DNA of 42,730 nt from Pseudomonas sp. Q11 (lineage in GTDB: Bacteria > Pseudomonadota > Gammaproteobacteria > Pseudomonadales > Pseudomonadaceae): contig NZ_JAKNQY010000016.1 of assembly GCF_024494355.1 (NCBI RefSeq), positions 73,094 to 115,823 of the forward strand, read 5' to 3'. The notes beneath the pieces were generated by a model that saw only the letters and a program-made list of their open reading frames with translations, was not told the DNA's origin and did no database searches. Position numbers and translations under genes: made by a program. This document shows positions 24,301-33,637 of the stretch, one piece after another; position 1 is the first letter of the stretch; each line of letters opens with the position of its first letter.

Positions 24301-25870
24301 GGTATTCGCTGCTCCGCTGGACCCTCGCGCCTTGGACAGCGCCAGTGCCCCGAACACCCCGGCCGGTGCCACCGTCCACTTGCCGGCGGTTCAAATCCCC
24401 CACTATCGCTTCACGGTCATGCACAGCCAGGCCCAGAGCGCGGTTGAAAGCATCATCCAGTTCGGTGCCACGCTGCTGTCGTTGATCGAGCGCAAAGAAC
24501 AAGTTCAGCTACAGGAGCTGCAACAACAGCAAGCCTGGGACCTGGCGAAAATCTCCGTCGGCCTGCAACGCCAGGCCTTGAACGTCGACCGGCAAAACCG
24601 TCAGGCGCTGCTGGCCAGCAAGGCAATCGTCCAAGGCCGGGTCGATCACTACCAGCAATTGCTGGAGAAAGGCATCAGTGAAGCCGAGACGCAGGCCTCT
24701 GAGTTGTACTTGAACAGCGGCAACTGCGAACGTGCGGCATCGATCACCCAGGTCATGGCGGGCAGCCTCATGTTGGCTCCAAACATCCTTGGTTTCAGCA
24801 CTGGCGGCATGCGCTGGGAAGGTGTCACGCACGCTGCCAGCGCGCTCGCCCAAGGGGCCGCTATCGCCGATCGCACGGCCGCGTCAAATCTTGACCGCAC
24901 AGCACAGTTCAATCGTCGCCAGGAGGAATGGACCCAGGCCCGTGACCAATCACAACTCGAACTGGCCCATATCGATGCCCAACTGGCGCAATTCGCCGAG
25001 CAGGAAACCGCCACGCGCTTGCAACTGCGCCTGGCCGAATCAACCTTGGGCCAAGCCAAGGCCAACTACGACTTTCTCAGCAAGCGCTTTACCAAGGCAC
25101 AACTGTACCAATGGCTGAACAGCCAATTTGCCGCGCTCTATCGCCAGGCCTACGACGCCACACTGGCGCTGTGCCTGGCGGCCGAAGCCTGTTGGCAGTA
25201 TGAAATCGCCGACTTCAATACGCGGTTCATCCAACCCGGCGCCTGGCATGCAACCTATCGCGGGCTGGGTGCTGGCGAGCTGCTGAAGATGAACCTGTTG
25301 AAGATGCACGCCCAATACCTGCGACGCCACGAACGGGAACTGGAGATACGCAAAACGGTGTCCCTGCGTGAGCTCAAGCGCCAGACCCCAACCAGCACCC
25401 TCAACAAGGCGTGGCCGCACATCCACGCCGACTTGAAGAAAGGCACCTGCGAATTCGAGCTGCCCCAGTCATTGTTCGAAGACGACTACAAGGATCAGCA
25501 GCACTACCTGCGGCGGATCAAGACCATCAGCGTGTCCTTGCCGGCCCTCATCGGTCCTTATGAAAACATTCGAGCCACGCTGACCCAGACCGCCAGCAAG
25601 GTATTTCTCTCGCCGGGTGACCGTGGCCAGACCCTGGAGAGCCTGCGCGCCAACCAGCAGATTGCCCTGTCGACGGGCGTCGACGACAACGGTCTGTTCA
25701 CGCTGAATTTCAACGATGACCGCTACCTGCCTTTCGAGCACACCGGCGCCATCTCCAAATGGCAACTGACCTTCCCGAACCCCGAAGCGCAAAAGGACCT
25801 GCTTGACTCACTGACCGACGTCATCGTGCATGTGAGCTATACGGCCCGGGTCGGTGGAGGTGCGCAATGA
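21368..25870 (+). CDS. tcaB: Tc toxin A-subunit, C-terminal pore-forming component (TcaB-like)
   Basis: The 1500-aa protein covers the C-terminal two-thirds of a TcdA-type subunit. Near residues 180-260 is the neuraminidase-like region (YYFIAKSRTENTYFWRSLD, RPVWFNNRLFVVWAE). Residues about 412-580 form a beta-rich insert whose DNA is clearly richer in A+T, probably a receptor-binding domain. YNLRHNLDIAGKPLHLPVFA near 960 is a Tc signature. About 1035-1250 is the long helical channel (KEQVQLQELQQQQAWDLAKI) with a hydrophobic tip (MAGSLMLAPNILGFSTGG, about 1129). The C-terminal TcB-binding end closes the protein. The frame extends to TTG 21329, but ATG 21368 with AAGGAT upstream is preferred. 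The stop overlaps the next start (ATGA). Confidence 0.92.
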   Translation: MTEAIKKQLDESLRDALLALYLNNVAPASAKSLRNAHDLYEYWLLDVLVSQDVPTTPVACAIASLQQYINRILMNLEPGYDPEDFSAEHRQTWRNELHQYATWAAYQKLLNFPSTYLDPTLRANKSDNFLQLENALNQNRIQPDAVQSAVLAYLSRFEEVANLTILNGYIDGEDFANSTYYFIAKSRTENTYFWRSLDMAQRPLDSTLPPPSKQDQPDPYAWSDWEKADVPIPDSAVEHSIRPVWFNNRLFVVWAECIHQDQSASSAPSNADAVAPGVNHPLLRLSYCFKKQDGMWSTPRVGLQGYCEDKTLASLSLEAIRSLIGSVAVRHRNGSLDSLCLILCAKSPKANAEAMPTNAFSFIKTVRVDKNLVHEPDSSAFIKQTEKEKVTGPNRSPVDDDLIEVHDQRIQTKLSFMNIEGSDTPLPKNIINTLPSLDDQLNGVIVRSADSTHYLSFNADNASLPPTSKIRLYSGNFTLNLMPPDENLPSSAYIPLGENSTLRFAYPSNFDTEYKLSIDSLSNVILDDENSTGFTLPGNTYVSGKLISVAAVRYLNRGADIRMTLDTPDRSTNFQARVLCEEELLYKKYVVFRQPDAMAPDSLTYENLKPVATSSLVKQLPALYQYPLRIEELSGEGDTLFYGVALARPHEPDKTVAFVLKAIKLNLAPALSQPPGINSLSTPNLGATQFIDFAHSSIKYSDGKNQKRQPIRLNTLFAAELIRRTENSLDELFDWATQHLPEPTLPGDPNNRMDFHGAYGRYFTELFLYLPWLVAHRLNAEHRYEEAERWLRYVFDPGRRKAECWRSVPLLDGDTPSYADQAPHDPHQIALSHPVHFRKALYFLYLDILANRGDAAYRGLTPDSLSEAKLWYVRTLDLLGPRPVVQPVDHWTAVSLHGLSTTNNDDLRHFEKRLPLPTVSPPSLVQEGRSQAALTAIDNPYLRVPFNPQLLKCWDVAESRLYNLRHNLDIAGKPLHLPVFAAPLDPRALDSASAPNTPAGATVHLPAVQIPHYRFTVMHSQAQSAVESIIQFGATLLSLIERKEQVQLQELQQQQAWDLAKISVGLQRQALNVDRQNRQALLASKAIVQGRVDHYQQLLEKGISEAETQASELYLNSGNCERAASITQVMAGSLMLAPNILGFSTGGMRWEGVTHAASALAQGAAIADRTAASNLDRTAQFNRRQEEWTQARDQSQLELAHIDAQLAQFAEQETATRLQLRLAESTLGQAKANYDFLSKRFTKAQLYQWLNSQFAALYRQAYDATLALCLAAEACWQYEIADFNTRFIQPGAWHATYRGLGAGELLKMNLLKMHAQYLRRHERELEIRKTVSLRELKRQTPTSTLNKAWPHIHADLKKGTCEFELPQSLFEDDYKDQQHYLRRIKTISVSLPALIGPYENIRATLTQTASKVFLSPGDRGQTLESLRANQQIALSTGVDDNGLFTLNFNDDRYLPFEHTGAISKWQLTFPNPEAQKDLLDSLTDVIVHVSYTARVGGGAQ

Positions 25871-28800
25871 CCGAGCAATCACTCTTGCCCGTCACCGCGC
25901 CATCGCTGCCCAAGGGCGGCGGGGCCATTCAAAGTATCGGCAAAGGCTGGGCGGCCATCGGCGCCCACGGTACGGCGTCCTACGAAATTGCCCTGCCGAT
26001 TTCACCGGGGCGCGGCTTTGCTCCGCCCTTGTCCCTGAGCTATGCCAGTTCCCTCGGCAACGGTGTGTTCGGCATCGGTTGGGGGCTGTCGCTGTCCAGC
26101 GTGGCGCGCCGCACCAGCAAGGGCGTGCCGGCCTATACCGAGGATGACGAAATTATTGGCCCCAGCGGGGTGGTCTGGTTGCCCGAGCGTGACCGGCAAG
26201 GCGTCATCACCGCAATCCGCATCGATCAATACAATGATCTGGACCTGGGAACGACCTACAACGTCACACGGTATTTCCCCCGAATCGAAAACCGCTTCGA
26301 CCGCATCGAACACTGGTCCTCGCCCGACGACAAACCGGGCTTCTGGCTGGTGCACGGTGCCGATGGCAGCCTGCATCTGTTCGGAAAAAACCCTGCCTCC
26401 CGCCGCAGCGATCCCCTGGATAGCCGTCGTGTGGGCGAATGGTTGCTGGAGGAGAGCCTGAACGCTTATGGCGAACACATCCTCTACCAATACAAGGCCG
26501 ACGCAACGGCCCAGCGCTATTTGAGCCAGGTGAGCTATGGCAATTTCAAGGCCGATCCGCACCTTTACTCATGGAAAACAGCGCAGCTCGTCTCTGTGCA
26601 ATGGCACTTCGAATTGGTCTTCGACTATGGTGAACGGAGCACGGCCTACGAACAGAAACCGCCGTACGAAGGCCATCAGTGGGCAACCCGTAGCGACGGT
26701 TTTTCCAGCTTCGCCTACGGTTTTGAATTACGCACCGAACGCCTGTGCCGCCAGGTCCTGATGTTTCACCGCTTTCCCGAGGAACTGGGCGCCGCCCCCG
26801 TCCTGGTGCGCCGCCTGTTGCTCGATTATCGCCAGGCATCCCTGGGTTATCACCAGTTGAGCGCCGCCCATGACCAGGCCTTTGGCGACTCGACAACCGT
26901 CGACAGTCGGCCACCCATCGAATTCAGCTACAGCCAATTCAAGCTCCGGCCGGAGACCCGCGCCTGGAAGCGTTTTGAAGACATGCCGGGGCTCAACGAT
27001 GGTCAGCGTTATCAACTGGTGGATTTGTACGGCGAAGGCCTGCCGGGCGTGCTCTATCAAAACGACGGGGGCTGGCATTACCGCGAACCCGTGCGGGCCA
27101 AGGCCAAAGGCGACAACGTGGCTTACGCGCCGTGGCGAACACTGCCCGCCATCCCGGTTGCCGACCTGGCGAAACCGGTGCGCCAGTCATTGAGCGACCT
27201 CACCGGAGACGGCCGCTTGGACTGGCTCGTGGCCCAACCGGGACTGAGCGGTTTTTTCTCCCTTGGTGCCGATCGAAGCTGGTCGGATTTCGCCACATTC
27301 AGTGCGTTTCCGGCAGAGTTTTTCAGCCCACACGGGCAATTGGCCGACCTGTCGGGAGAGGGGCTCAATGACCTGGTATTGATCGGCCCGCGCAGCGTTC
27401 GCCTGTACGTCAACCATCGGGAACACGGATTCGCCACCCCGCTGCAAATCGCTCGTGACGAGCATGAAGATGCCCTCGCGGTATCGCGCACCGGGCCCGG
27501 TGAACTGGTGGCGTTCAGCGATGTGCTGGGCAGCGGCCAGCAGCACTGGGTGCGCATTCGTCACAACGAAGTGCGGTGCTGGCCAAACCTGGGTCGCGGG
27601 CGGTTTGGCAAGGGCATCGTGTTGGACTTTCCCGGGCTGGCCTACGAAACCTTCGACGCCTCGCGCATCCGCCTGGCGGATCTGGATGGCTCCGGCGCCG
27701 TCGACCTGATCTATCTGCAAGCCGACCAGGCACTGATCTTCATGAACCGTTGCGGCCAGGGTTTCCGCCCTGCGGTTGCCCTGCCCTGGCCCCCCGGGCT
27801 GCGTTACGACAACTTATGCCAGGTGAGCATCGCCGACCTGCAAGGGCTCGGCTGCTCCAGCCTGATCCTGAGCGTGCCGCACGTCACACCGCAACACTGG
27901 CGCTACGATTTCGTCGACACGAAACCGTATCTGCTCACCGACACCCACAACAACATGGGCGCCAGCGAAACCCTCCGCTACCGCAGCTCGGCGCAGGAAT
28001 GGCTGGATGAAAAAGCCGCCCATCACAAGGCCGGCACGCCTGCGCTCTGTCATGTGCCCATGGCGCTGCATCTGGTTTCGAGCCAGACCCGGGTAGATGA
28101 AATCACCGGCAATCGATTGACCTGCAAATTCGCCTATCGCCAAGGCTACTACGACGGGGTCGAGCGCGAGTTTCGCGGCTTCGGCCTGTTGCTGGAAACC
28201 GACAATGAAACCACCCCCGACGATGCCGACTCCCAGGGCTTCACGATGCCCAGCCTGAAGAAGACCTGGTTTCACACCGGGCAAGCGGTGAACATGCCCC
28301 GTATCGGCTACAACAACGACGACCCGCAAGCCGTGGCGCTGGGCAAGGCGCTGCTTTGCCAATACCAAGAGGAGACCGGGCGCGACATCGCCGTGGCCGC
28401 GCCGGCCGCAGCCACCCACATTGAAATGGCCCGCGCCCTGAGTGGCCAGGTGCTGCGAAGCGAGATATTCGGGGTCGACAGGCGCCGGAAAACCCGAACC
28501 CTGTACTCGGTCCAGGAACACCGCTATCACGTACGCCTGCTGCAAGCGCCCGACAGCCATCGGTCCTACGCCCGGATGCTACCGCTGCCGCTGGAATCCA
28601 TCACGTATCAATACGAAGGCACCGCCGATGACCCGCAGTGCCAGCACACCTTGAACCTGCAACACGACCTCTACGGCGCCCTCACTCACCGCCTGGAGAT
28701 CCATTACGCCCGCAGGAAAACCGACGACGATACGCCACCGTTCAGCGATGTCGATCAACAGCGATGGTGGCGCGATGCGCATGATCCGGCGCAGCAGTTT

Positions 28801-30354
28801 TACTACCTGAACGAGACCCGGGCCGAGTTCATCCACCTGCAAGCGCCCCAAGGGTGGCGATTGGGCCTGCCCTATCGCCAGCGCACCCAGGCGTTGCGAT
28901 GCCCCAAGGCCCCCGAGGCCGGTGGGCTGGCGCCGCAGGAGTTGACCTTCGAAACCCTCAGCGAACGCGTGAAGCAAACGACCTGGACCGACCAGAGTGT
29001 GCTGACCGGCCTGACCGTGCAGCGCTACAAAGACGCTTCGAGCGTAGTCACCCTGGCGGATGGCGTCGCAGACTTCCAGGCTTTGACCGACCATCTGGAA
29101 AGCGCCGAGCTGGACGAAAGCGCCCTCAAGGCCTTCCGCCTGCTGCCCCAGGAAACACGCCCCAAGGGAAAAATGCTCGAACGCAATCACTATCACCGCA
29201 TGGCCGATTTTCTTTCGGCGAGCAGCAGTCCCGTACGACTCTGGTCCGTCAAAAGCGGCTTCGCGACTTATGCCCCATGGGACGGTTTCTACAAAATCCG
29301 CACCCTACAACCGAGCGAAAGCCATGGCGTGATCGAGATCAGCCACGACAACGCTCACTGTGTGATCACCCGGTTCCAACAGCCTGATGGTTGTACCACC
29401 GAAGCGATCTACGATTACCGCTCACTTCAGCCGCAGCACATCAACGACCCCAACGGTAATGTCCAGGAAGGCCTGATCGATGCTTTCGGCCAAGTCTTGG
29501 CCAGCTCTTTTTATGGCGGCGAGCACCACGCGCGCGCAGGTTTCAAGCCGCTCGCACAGTTCAAACAGCCACCGTTCAGCAGCCCCACAGAGGCCATCAG
29601 CCAAAGCTGGGACGCGTTGCAAGAGGCGGCCACGGCGCTTTATTACGCGCCATTCAGCTGGATGGGTTGCGTATCGAAGACCGCCCTGGCGGACTCCGAC
29701 TGGCTGGCGCGCTGCGTGAGCAAGGGCGACCTTCTCCCCGCCGGACACATCTGCGCGTCGGCTCGAGCCCGGCTAGCGGAGCATCAGACACTCTCGGCCG
29801 ATGACCTCAGGTTGAAGAACGAACTCGACGCCGCGCCACGTGAACCGGTGCACATCGCCACACTGGTCGCCGACCGCTACCCCAATGATGATCAAAAACA
29901 GATCCGCATCGCCGTCACCTGCTTCGATGGCTTCGGGCGAACCCTGCAAAGCAAGCAACTCGTCGAACCGGGCCTGGCTTACGTCGTCGACGCCAAGGGC
30001 GACCTGACGCTGACGGATGGAACACCCAAGGAGCAGATCGCCGCAAAGCGCTGGCGGGTCAGCGAACGGGTGGAATACAACAGTAAGGGTTTGGCGGTGC
30101 GCATCTACCGCCCTTATTTCGCCGATCAGCATCGCTGCATCAACGATGTGTCCTTGCGGCAATTCGGCCATTGCGACCGGCAGTTCTACGACGCCCTCGG
30201 GCGCCCCACCCTCACGCGCCTGGCCAGGCAAGCCGGACTCCCCTACATGCGGCGCCACACCCGTCATGCCTGGTACACCGTGGACGAGGACGAGAATGAC
30301 ACCCTGCAAGAAGTCCAGTCCGAACACGCCGCCACGGCCGGAGGTGGCGCATGA
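25867..30354 (+). CDS. tcaC: Tc toxin B-subunit (TcaC/TcdB-like)
   Basis: The 1495-aa protein is the TcB linker that, with TccC, forms the hollow cocoon holding the effector and docks it on the A pore. It begins with the SpvB-type domain (LPKGGGAIQSIGKGWAAIGA, GIGWGLSLSSVARRT, residues 10-300). A seven-bladed-propeller region with repeated FG-GAP-like units follows (LSDLTGDGRLDWLV, LADLSGEGLNDLVLIG, LADLDGSGAVDLIYL). Next are the TcdB mid domains (GYYDGVEREFRGFG and onward) and an RHS-like C-terminal part (RRHTRHAWYTVDEDEND). It overlaps tcaB and tccC by 4 bases each, so the stoichiometric B-C complex is translationally coupled. Length matches the family. Confidence 0.95.
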   Translation: MTEQSLLPVTAPSLPKGGGAIQSIGKGWAAIGAHGTASYEIALPISPGRGFAPPLSLSYASSLGNGVFGIGWGLSLSSVARRTSKGVPAYTEDDEIIGPSGVVWLPERDRQGVITAIRIDQYNDLDLGTTYNVTRYFPRIENRFDRIEHWSSPDDKPGFWLVHGADGSLHLFGKNPASRRSDPLDSRRVGEWLLEESLNAYGEHILYQYKADATAQRYLSQVSYGNFKADPHLYSWKTAQLVSVQWHFELVFDYGERSTAYEQKPPYEGHQWATRSDGFSSFAYGFELRTERLCRQVLMFHRFPEELGAAPVLVRRLLLDYRQASLGYHQLSAAHDQAFGDSTTVDSRPPIEFSYSQFKLRPETRAWKRFEDMPGLNDGQRYQLVDLYGEGLPGVLYQNDGGWHYREPVRAKAKGDNVAYAPWRTLPAIPVADLAKPVRQSLSDLTGDGRLDWLVAQPGLSGFFSLGADRSWSDFATFSAFPAEFFSPHGQLADLSGEGLNDLVLIGPRSVRLYVNHREHGFATPLQIARDEHEDALAVSRTGPGELVAFSDVLGSGQQHWVRIRHNEVRCWPNLGRGRFGKGIVLDFPGLAYETFDASRIRLADLDGSGAVDLIYLQADQALIFMNRCGQGFRPAVALPWPPGLRYDNLCQVSIADLQGLGCSSLILSVPHVTPQHWRYDFVDTKPYLLTDTHNNMGASETLRYRSSAQEWLDEKAAHHKAGTPALCHVPMALHLVSSQTRVDEITGNRLTCKFAYRQGYYDGVEREFRGFGLLLETDNETTPDDADSQGFTMPSLKKTWFHTGQAVNMPRIGYNNDDPQAVALGKALLCQYQEETGRDIAVAAPAAATHIEMARALSGQVLRSEIFGVDRRRKTRTLYSVQEHRYHVRLLQAPDSHRSYARMLPLPLESITYQYEGTADDPQCQHTLNLQHDLYGALTHRLEIHYARRKTDDDTPPFSDVDQQRWWRDAHDPAQQFYYLNETRAEFIHLQAPQGWRLGLPYRQRTQALRCPKAPEAGGLAPQELTFETLSERVKQTTWTDQSVLTGLTVQRYKDASSVVTLADGVADFQALTDHLESAELDESALKAFRLLPQETRPKGKMLERNHYHRMADFLSASSSPVRLWSVKSGFATYAPWDGFYKIRTLQPSESHGVIEISHDNAHCVITRFQQPDGCTTEAIYDYRSLQPQHINDPNGNVQEGLIDAFGQVLASSFYGGEHHARAGFKPLAQFKQPPFSSPTEAISQSWDALQEAATALYYAPFSWMGCVSKTALADSDWLARCVSKGDLLPAGHICASARARLAEHQTLSADDLRLKNELDAAPREPVHIATLVADRYPNDDQKQIRIAVTCFDGFGRTLQSKQLVEPGLAYVVDAKGDLTLTDGTPKEQIAAKRWRVSERVEYNSKGLAVRIYRPYFADQHRCINDVSLRQFGHCDRQFYDALGRPTLTRLARQAGLPYMRRHTRHAWYTVDEDENDTLQEVQSEHAATAGGGA

Positions 30355-33185
30355 ACGCACGCCTTCATCACAAGACACCTACGATCAACGCCGTCGACGG
30401 CCGTGGCCTGCCCGTGCGGCAAGTCGCTTACTACCGGCGCGACGCCGAGGAACCCGCCCAGGCGCGCATTGCCCAGCAAGACTACGATGCGGCGGGACGA
30501 CAGGTGGCGCAGCGCGACCCTCGGCTGTTTGCCAAGGCAACGGGCGGTTCGAACCTGCAAACTGTCTACAGCTTGTCCGGCAAGACCCTGTTGCTGGACA
30601 GTATCGACGCCGGGTGGCGCCTGTTCCTGCCAGGCGATGCCGGACAGATACTGCACAGCTGGGATCAGCGCGGCACCTATTGGCGGACCACCTACGACAC
30701 GCAACTGCGCATGACCGCCGTCCATGAACAAGCGGCAAACGACGTGCCGCGCAAAGTCGAATGCCTGCACTACGGCGACAGCTCGCCGAAGTCCGCGGTG
30801 CGCAACCGGTGCGGTGCGTTGATCCGTCACGATGACAGCGCCGGCACCCTGCTGATCCATGACTATGGGCTTGGCGCCAAACCTCTGAGCCAGACCAGGC
30901 ATCTGCTGGCCGTGACCGAACGACTCGACTGGCCAGAGGATGAAAAAGACCGCGACCGCTTGCTGGAACCGGGCGACGGCTACACCACGAGCTGGCGCTA
31001 CGACGCCCTCGCCGAGCTTATCCAGCAGACCGATGCCGCCCAGCACCAGCAGCGCTACTCGTTCGATGTCGCGGGTCAGCTCAAGTCCGTGGGCCTGCAG
31101 ATAAGAAACACGGCGACCGAAAAAGTCATCGTGAGCGATCTGGTCTACAACGCGTCCGGCCAGATCGAGTCCCAGACGGCCGGCAACGGTGTCGTCAGTC
31201 GCGCCGTGTACGATCCGGCCAACGGCAGACTGATCGCGCTGCGCACATCGCTGGCGGCCAGGACCTTGCAGGATCTGCATTACACCTGCGACCCGGTGGG
31301 GAATGTGACGCACCTGGAGGACAAGGCCCAACCGGTGCAGTTCGGCAACAACCAACGGGTCGACGCCTCCAGCACATTTACCTACGACACCCTGTATCAA
31401 TTGATCAGCGCGACGGGCCGCGAGGCCGCTGGATTGACCCGTCCCCCGGACCTTCCAGCCCTCGGCAAACTACCCATCGACCCCGGGCAGCTGTTCAACT
31501 TCACCGAACACTACGAATACGATGCCGGCGGTAACCTGATCGAATTGCGCCATCGTCGCGACGGCAATCACTACACCCGAACACTGGATGTGGCCGCCGC
31601 AAGCAATCGCTTGCGCGCCTGGAACAAAGGCCACTCGACGCCCGACGTAGCAGTGGACTTCGATGCCAACGGCAACCAGCAGGCGCTGGCCCCGGGCCAG
31701 GCGCTGACCTGGAACCTGCGCAATCAGCTCGACAGCGTGGTGTTGGTGCGGCGTGAAAACGCGTCCGATGACATCGAGCGCTATCGCTACGACAGTGGCG
31801 GCCAACGCGTGCGCAAGATCCAGACAACCCAGGGCGCAACGCGGGTCCACACCCGGGAAGTCCGCTATCTGCCGGGCCTTGAAATTCGCACGCGGGATAA
31901 CGAACGCCTGGAAGTCATTACCCTGCAAGCGGGGCGCAGCAGCGTGCGCTACCTGCACTGGACTCAAGGCCGACCGTCCGCCATCGCCGCCAATCCATTG
32001 CGCTACAGCTTCGGCGACCATCTGGGTTCAAGCGCACTGGAACTGGACGATCAGGGCGACCTGGTCAGCCAGGAAAGCTACCTGCCTTATGGAGCCACCG
32101 CTTGGGCGGCGTCCCGTTCGGCCGTGGAAGCTGACTACCGAACCATTCGCTACTCCGGCAAGGAACGCGATGCCAGCGGGTTGTATTACTACGGGCATCG
32201 GTACTACGCACCGTGGTTGCAGCGCTGGATCAGTCCCGACCCGGCGGGGGCGGTCGATGGTTTGAACTTATATGGCATGGTGGGGAACAACCCACTGCGC
32301 TACACCGACCCCTACGGCCACAACAAAGAAGAATCCGACATCAAGAAAGAAATAGCGGCCTACCCGAATATCTTGTCCACCCTAAACAACAGGGTCGGCA
32401 CGTTGAACTACCAGCTCTACAACAGCATGAGACCCAGAGACATCGCCAAACGAGTCTTTCAGACTTACGCTTACAACGCGTTCAAGAATGTGATCTCGTT
32501 AGGGACAGGCCTGCTGGCGGCTCCCGCCGGCCCGGTCGCCGCATGGGCCGCAATGAGCGGCACGTCTATCGCGACCGATTCGATGGCCAGCAAAATGGAC
32601 GCAACGCGGCATCTGCCGGTGTCGATATACCCACAAACCAGCCGACTGAGCCCCGACGATATCGAACATGAAGGCAGGACAGCCTTCTATGACCTGGACA
32701 CAAAGTCGCGCAAAGCGGTCAAGGATCTGAATCCATTCACCCACACAGGGCAGAAGAAAATATCGCTGATGGCGACCAGTTTTATCCTGACCAAAGTGCT
32801 TCGGATTCCCGGGGCATGGATTCAAAATTTCGAAGCCTCCACCCAGGCCACCAAAAACTCGAACGGAGTGCCTTCACAGAAAATCAAACGATTGGACGAA
32901 GCGCTGCTCGAGCTCGACGGATACCTGGCCCATGACGCCACCGCCATCAATGCCGCGTTTTCTACGCTTGGGGTCGAAGAGTTCTATGCCAAGGGGGCAA
33001 AAGGATTTATGAATCAAACCCTGGACCGGATGGCTAATGACGTCGGCACGGCGCAAGCCCGCACATTACGCCGCTCGGAAATACAGTTTGAGATTCATAA
33101 AACCCGCGAAACGATACAACGCGGACGAGAACTGCTGTTCAGGCTTAACGAATACAACAAATCCTTGGGCCGACTCTCGCCGTAG
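30351..33185 (+). CDS. tccC: Tc toxin C-subunit (TccC-like RHS protein) with novel effector tail
   Basis: Residues 1-656 form the RHS-repeat shell, with many YD-type units (YDAAGRQVAQRD, YEYDAGGNLIELRHRRDG, YRYDSGGQRVRKI). The RHS core ends with the conserved IRYSGKERDASGLYYYGHRY and SPDPAGAVDGLNLYGMVGNN, residues 628-647. This is the aspartyl self-cleavage region of RHS/TccC proteins, with Asp630, Asp636 and Asp653 as candidate residues. Cleavage is expected near residue 655-660. The last ~288 residues are the hypervariable effector carried through the A pore into the target cell. I recognise no ADP-ribosyltransferase, deaminase or nuclease motif in it. It has a hydrophobic Ala/Gly-rich stretch at 716-738 and a helical, charged C-terminus. 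It is the last gene of the locus. Confidence 0.92.
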   Translation: MNARLHHKTPTINAVDGRGLPVRQVAYYRRDAEEPAQARIAQQDYDAAGRQVAQRDPRLFAKATGGSNLQTVYSLSGKTLLLDSIDAGWRLFLPGDAGQILHSWDQRGTYWRTTYDTQLRMTAVHEQAANDVPRKVECLHYGDSSPKSAVRNRCGALIRHDDSAGTLLIHDYGLGAKPLSQTRHLLAVTERLDWPEDEKDRDRLLEPGDGYTTSWRYDALAELIQQTDAAQHQQRYSFDVAGQLKSVGLQIRNTATEKVIVSDLVYNASGQIESQTAGNGVVSRAVYDPANGRLIALRTSLAARTLQDLHYTCDPVGNVTHLEDKAQPVQFGNNQRVDASSTFTYDTLYQLISATGREAAGLTRPPDLPALGKLPIDPGQLFNFTEHYEYDAGGNLIELRHRRDGNHYTRTLDVAAASNRLRAWNKGHSTPDVAVDFDANGNQQALAPGQALTWNLRNQLDSVVLVRRENASDDIERYRYDSGGQRVRKIQTTQGATRVHTREVRYLPGLEIRTRDNERLEVITLQAGRSSVRYLHWTQGRPSAIAANPLRYSFGDHLGSSALELDDQGDLVSQESYLPYGATAWAASRSAVEADYRTIRYSGKERDASGLYYYGHRYYAPWLQRWISPDPAGAVDGLNLYGMVGNNPLRYTDPYGHNKEESDIKKEIAAYPNILSTLNNRVGTLNYQLYNSMRPRDIAKRVFQTYAYNAFKNVISLGTGLLAAPAGPVAAWAAMSGTSIATDSMASKMDATRHLPVSIYPQTSRLSPDDIEHEGRTAFYDLDTKSRKAVKDLNPFTHTGQKKISLMATSFILTKVLRIPGAWIQNFEASTQATKNSNGVPSQKIKRLDEALLELDGYLAHDATAINAAFSTLGVEEFYAKGAKGFMNQTLDRMANDVGTAQARTLRRSEIQFEIHKTRETIQRGRELLFRLNEYNKSLGRLSP

Positions 33186-33207
33186 AGCTCAACGGTAGGT
33201 TAGACCC

Positions 33208-33247
33208 GTCGAGGTGATCGTCAGCCCCATGGATTGATCACCTCGAC
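33208..33247. terminator. Hairpin between converging tccC and vapC ends
   Basis: GTCGAGGTGATC at 33208-33219 is exactly complementary to GATCACCTCGAC at 33236-33247, giving a 12-bp stem with a 16-base loop. It lies 23 bases after tccC and includes the last codons of the opposite toxin gene. There is no T-run, so it may act as a bidirectional mRNA end or roadblock rather than a classical terminator. Confidence 0.5.
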
Positions 33248-33637
33248 CCCGGAGAACTCAAAGTCCCGAACATTGCGAGTGGCAATCGGGGCTCCATGGG
33301 CTCGGCAAATAGCGGCTATCTGTGCATCGGCCATCGACACCGCCCGCCCCCTTGCTTCGCAGTTCGCCACCAGCGTCGCGTATTCAACGGCGGCATGAGC
33401 GTCAAACGGAAATATTCGCCCAACGAAGTCTTCTTCGAACATGGCCATCGCATGGGATTCAAGTTTCTGCTTGCGCTTACCGGATGGGAGTCGGGCAATG
33501 CCATGGAGAATTTCTGCCACGGTCACCGCAGTAATCGCAAGATCCATCGCTGGGAGCACGTCGACCCAAGCCAAAACTCTAGCGTCAGGCTCAGACCGCA
33601 TGAACTCTGACAGGACATTGGTATCGAGCACGATCAT
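33221..33637 (-). CDS. vapC: PIN-domain ribonuclease toxin (FitB/VapC type)
   Basis: The 138-aa PIN-domain RNase has the four acidic metal-binding positions: Asp5 (VLDTNVLSE), Glu42 (TVAEILHGI), Asp104 (MADAQIAAI) and Asp125 (RNVRDFE). Such toxins cleave RNA when freed from their antitoxin. It follows the antitoxin gene with a 4-base overlap (ATGA), the standard coupled order. The variant LSEFMRSEP is typical of the FitB branch. Its position right after the Tc toxin genes but on the opposite strand shows it is not the immunity gene for the TccC effector. Confidence 0.95.
   Translation of the reverse strand: MIVLDTNVLSEFMRSEPDARVLAWVDVLPAMDLAITAVTVAEILHGIARLPSGKRKQKLESHAMAMFEEDFVGRIFPFDAHAAVEYATLVANCEARGRAVSMADAQIAAICRAHGAPIATRNVRDFEFSGVEVINPWG

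Noticed and set aside
18792..33185. Tc locus as part of a prophage or integrative element
   Set aside because: No integrase, tail, lysis or attachment-site sequence was seen on either side within the window.
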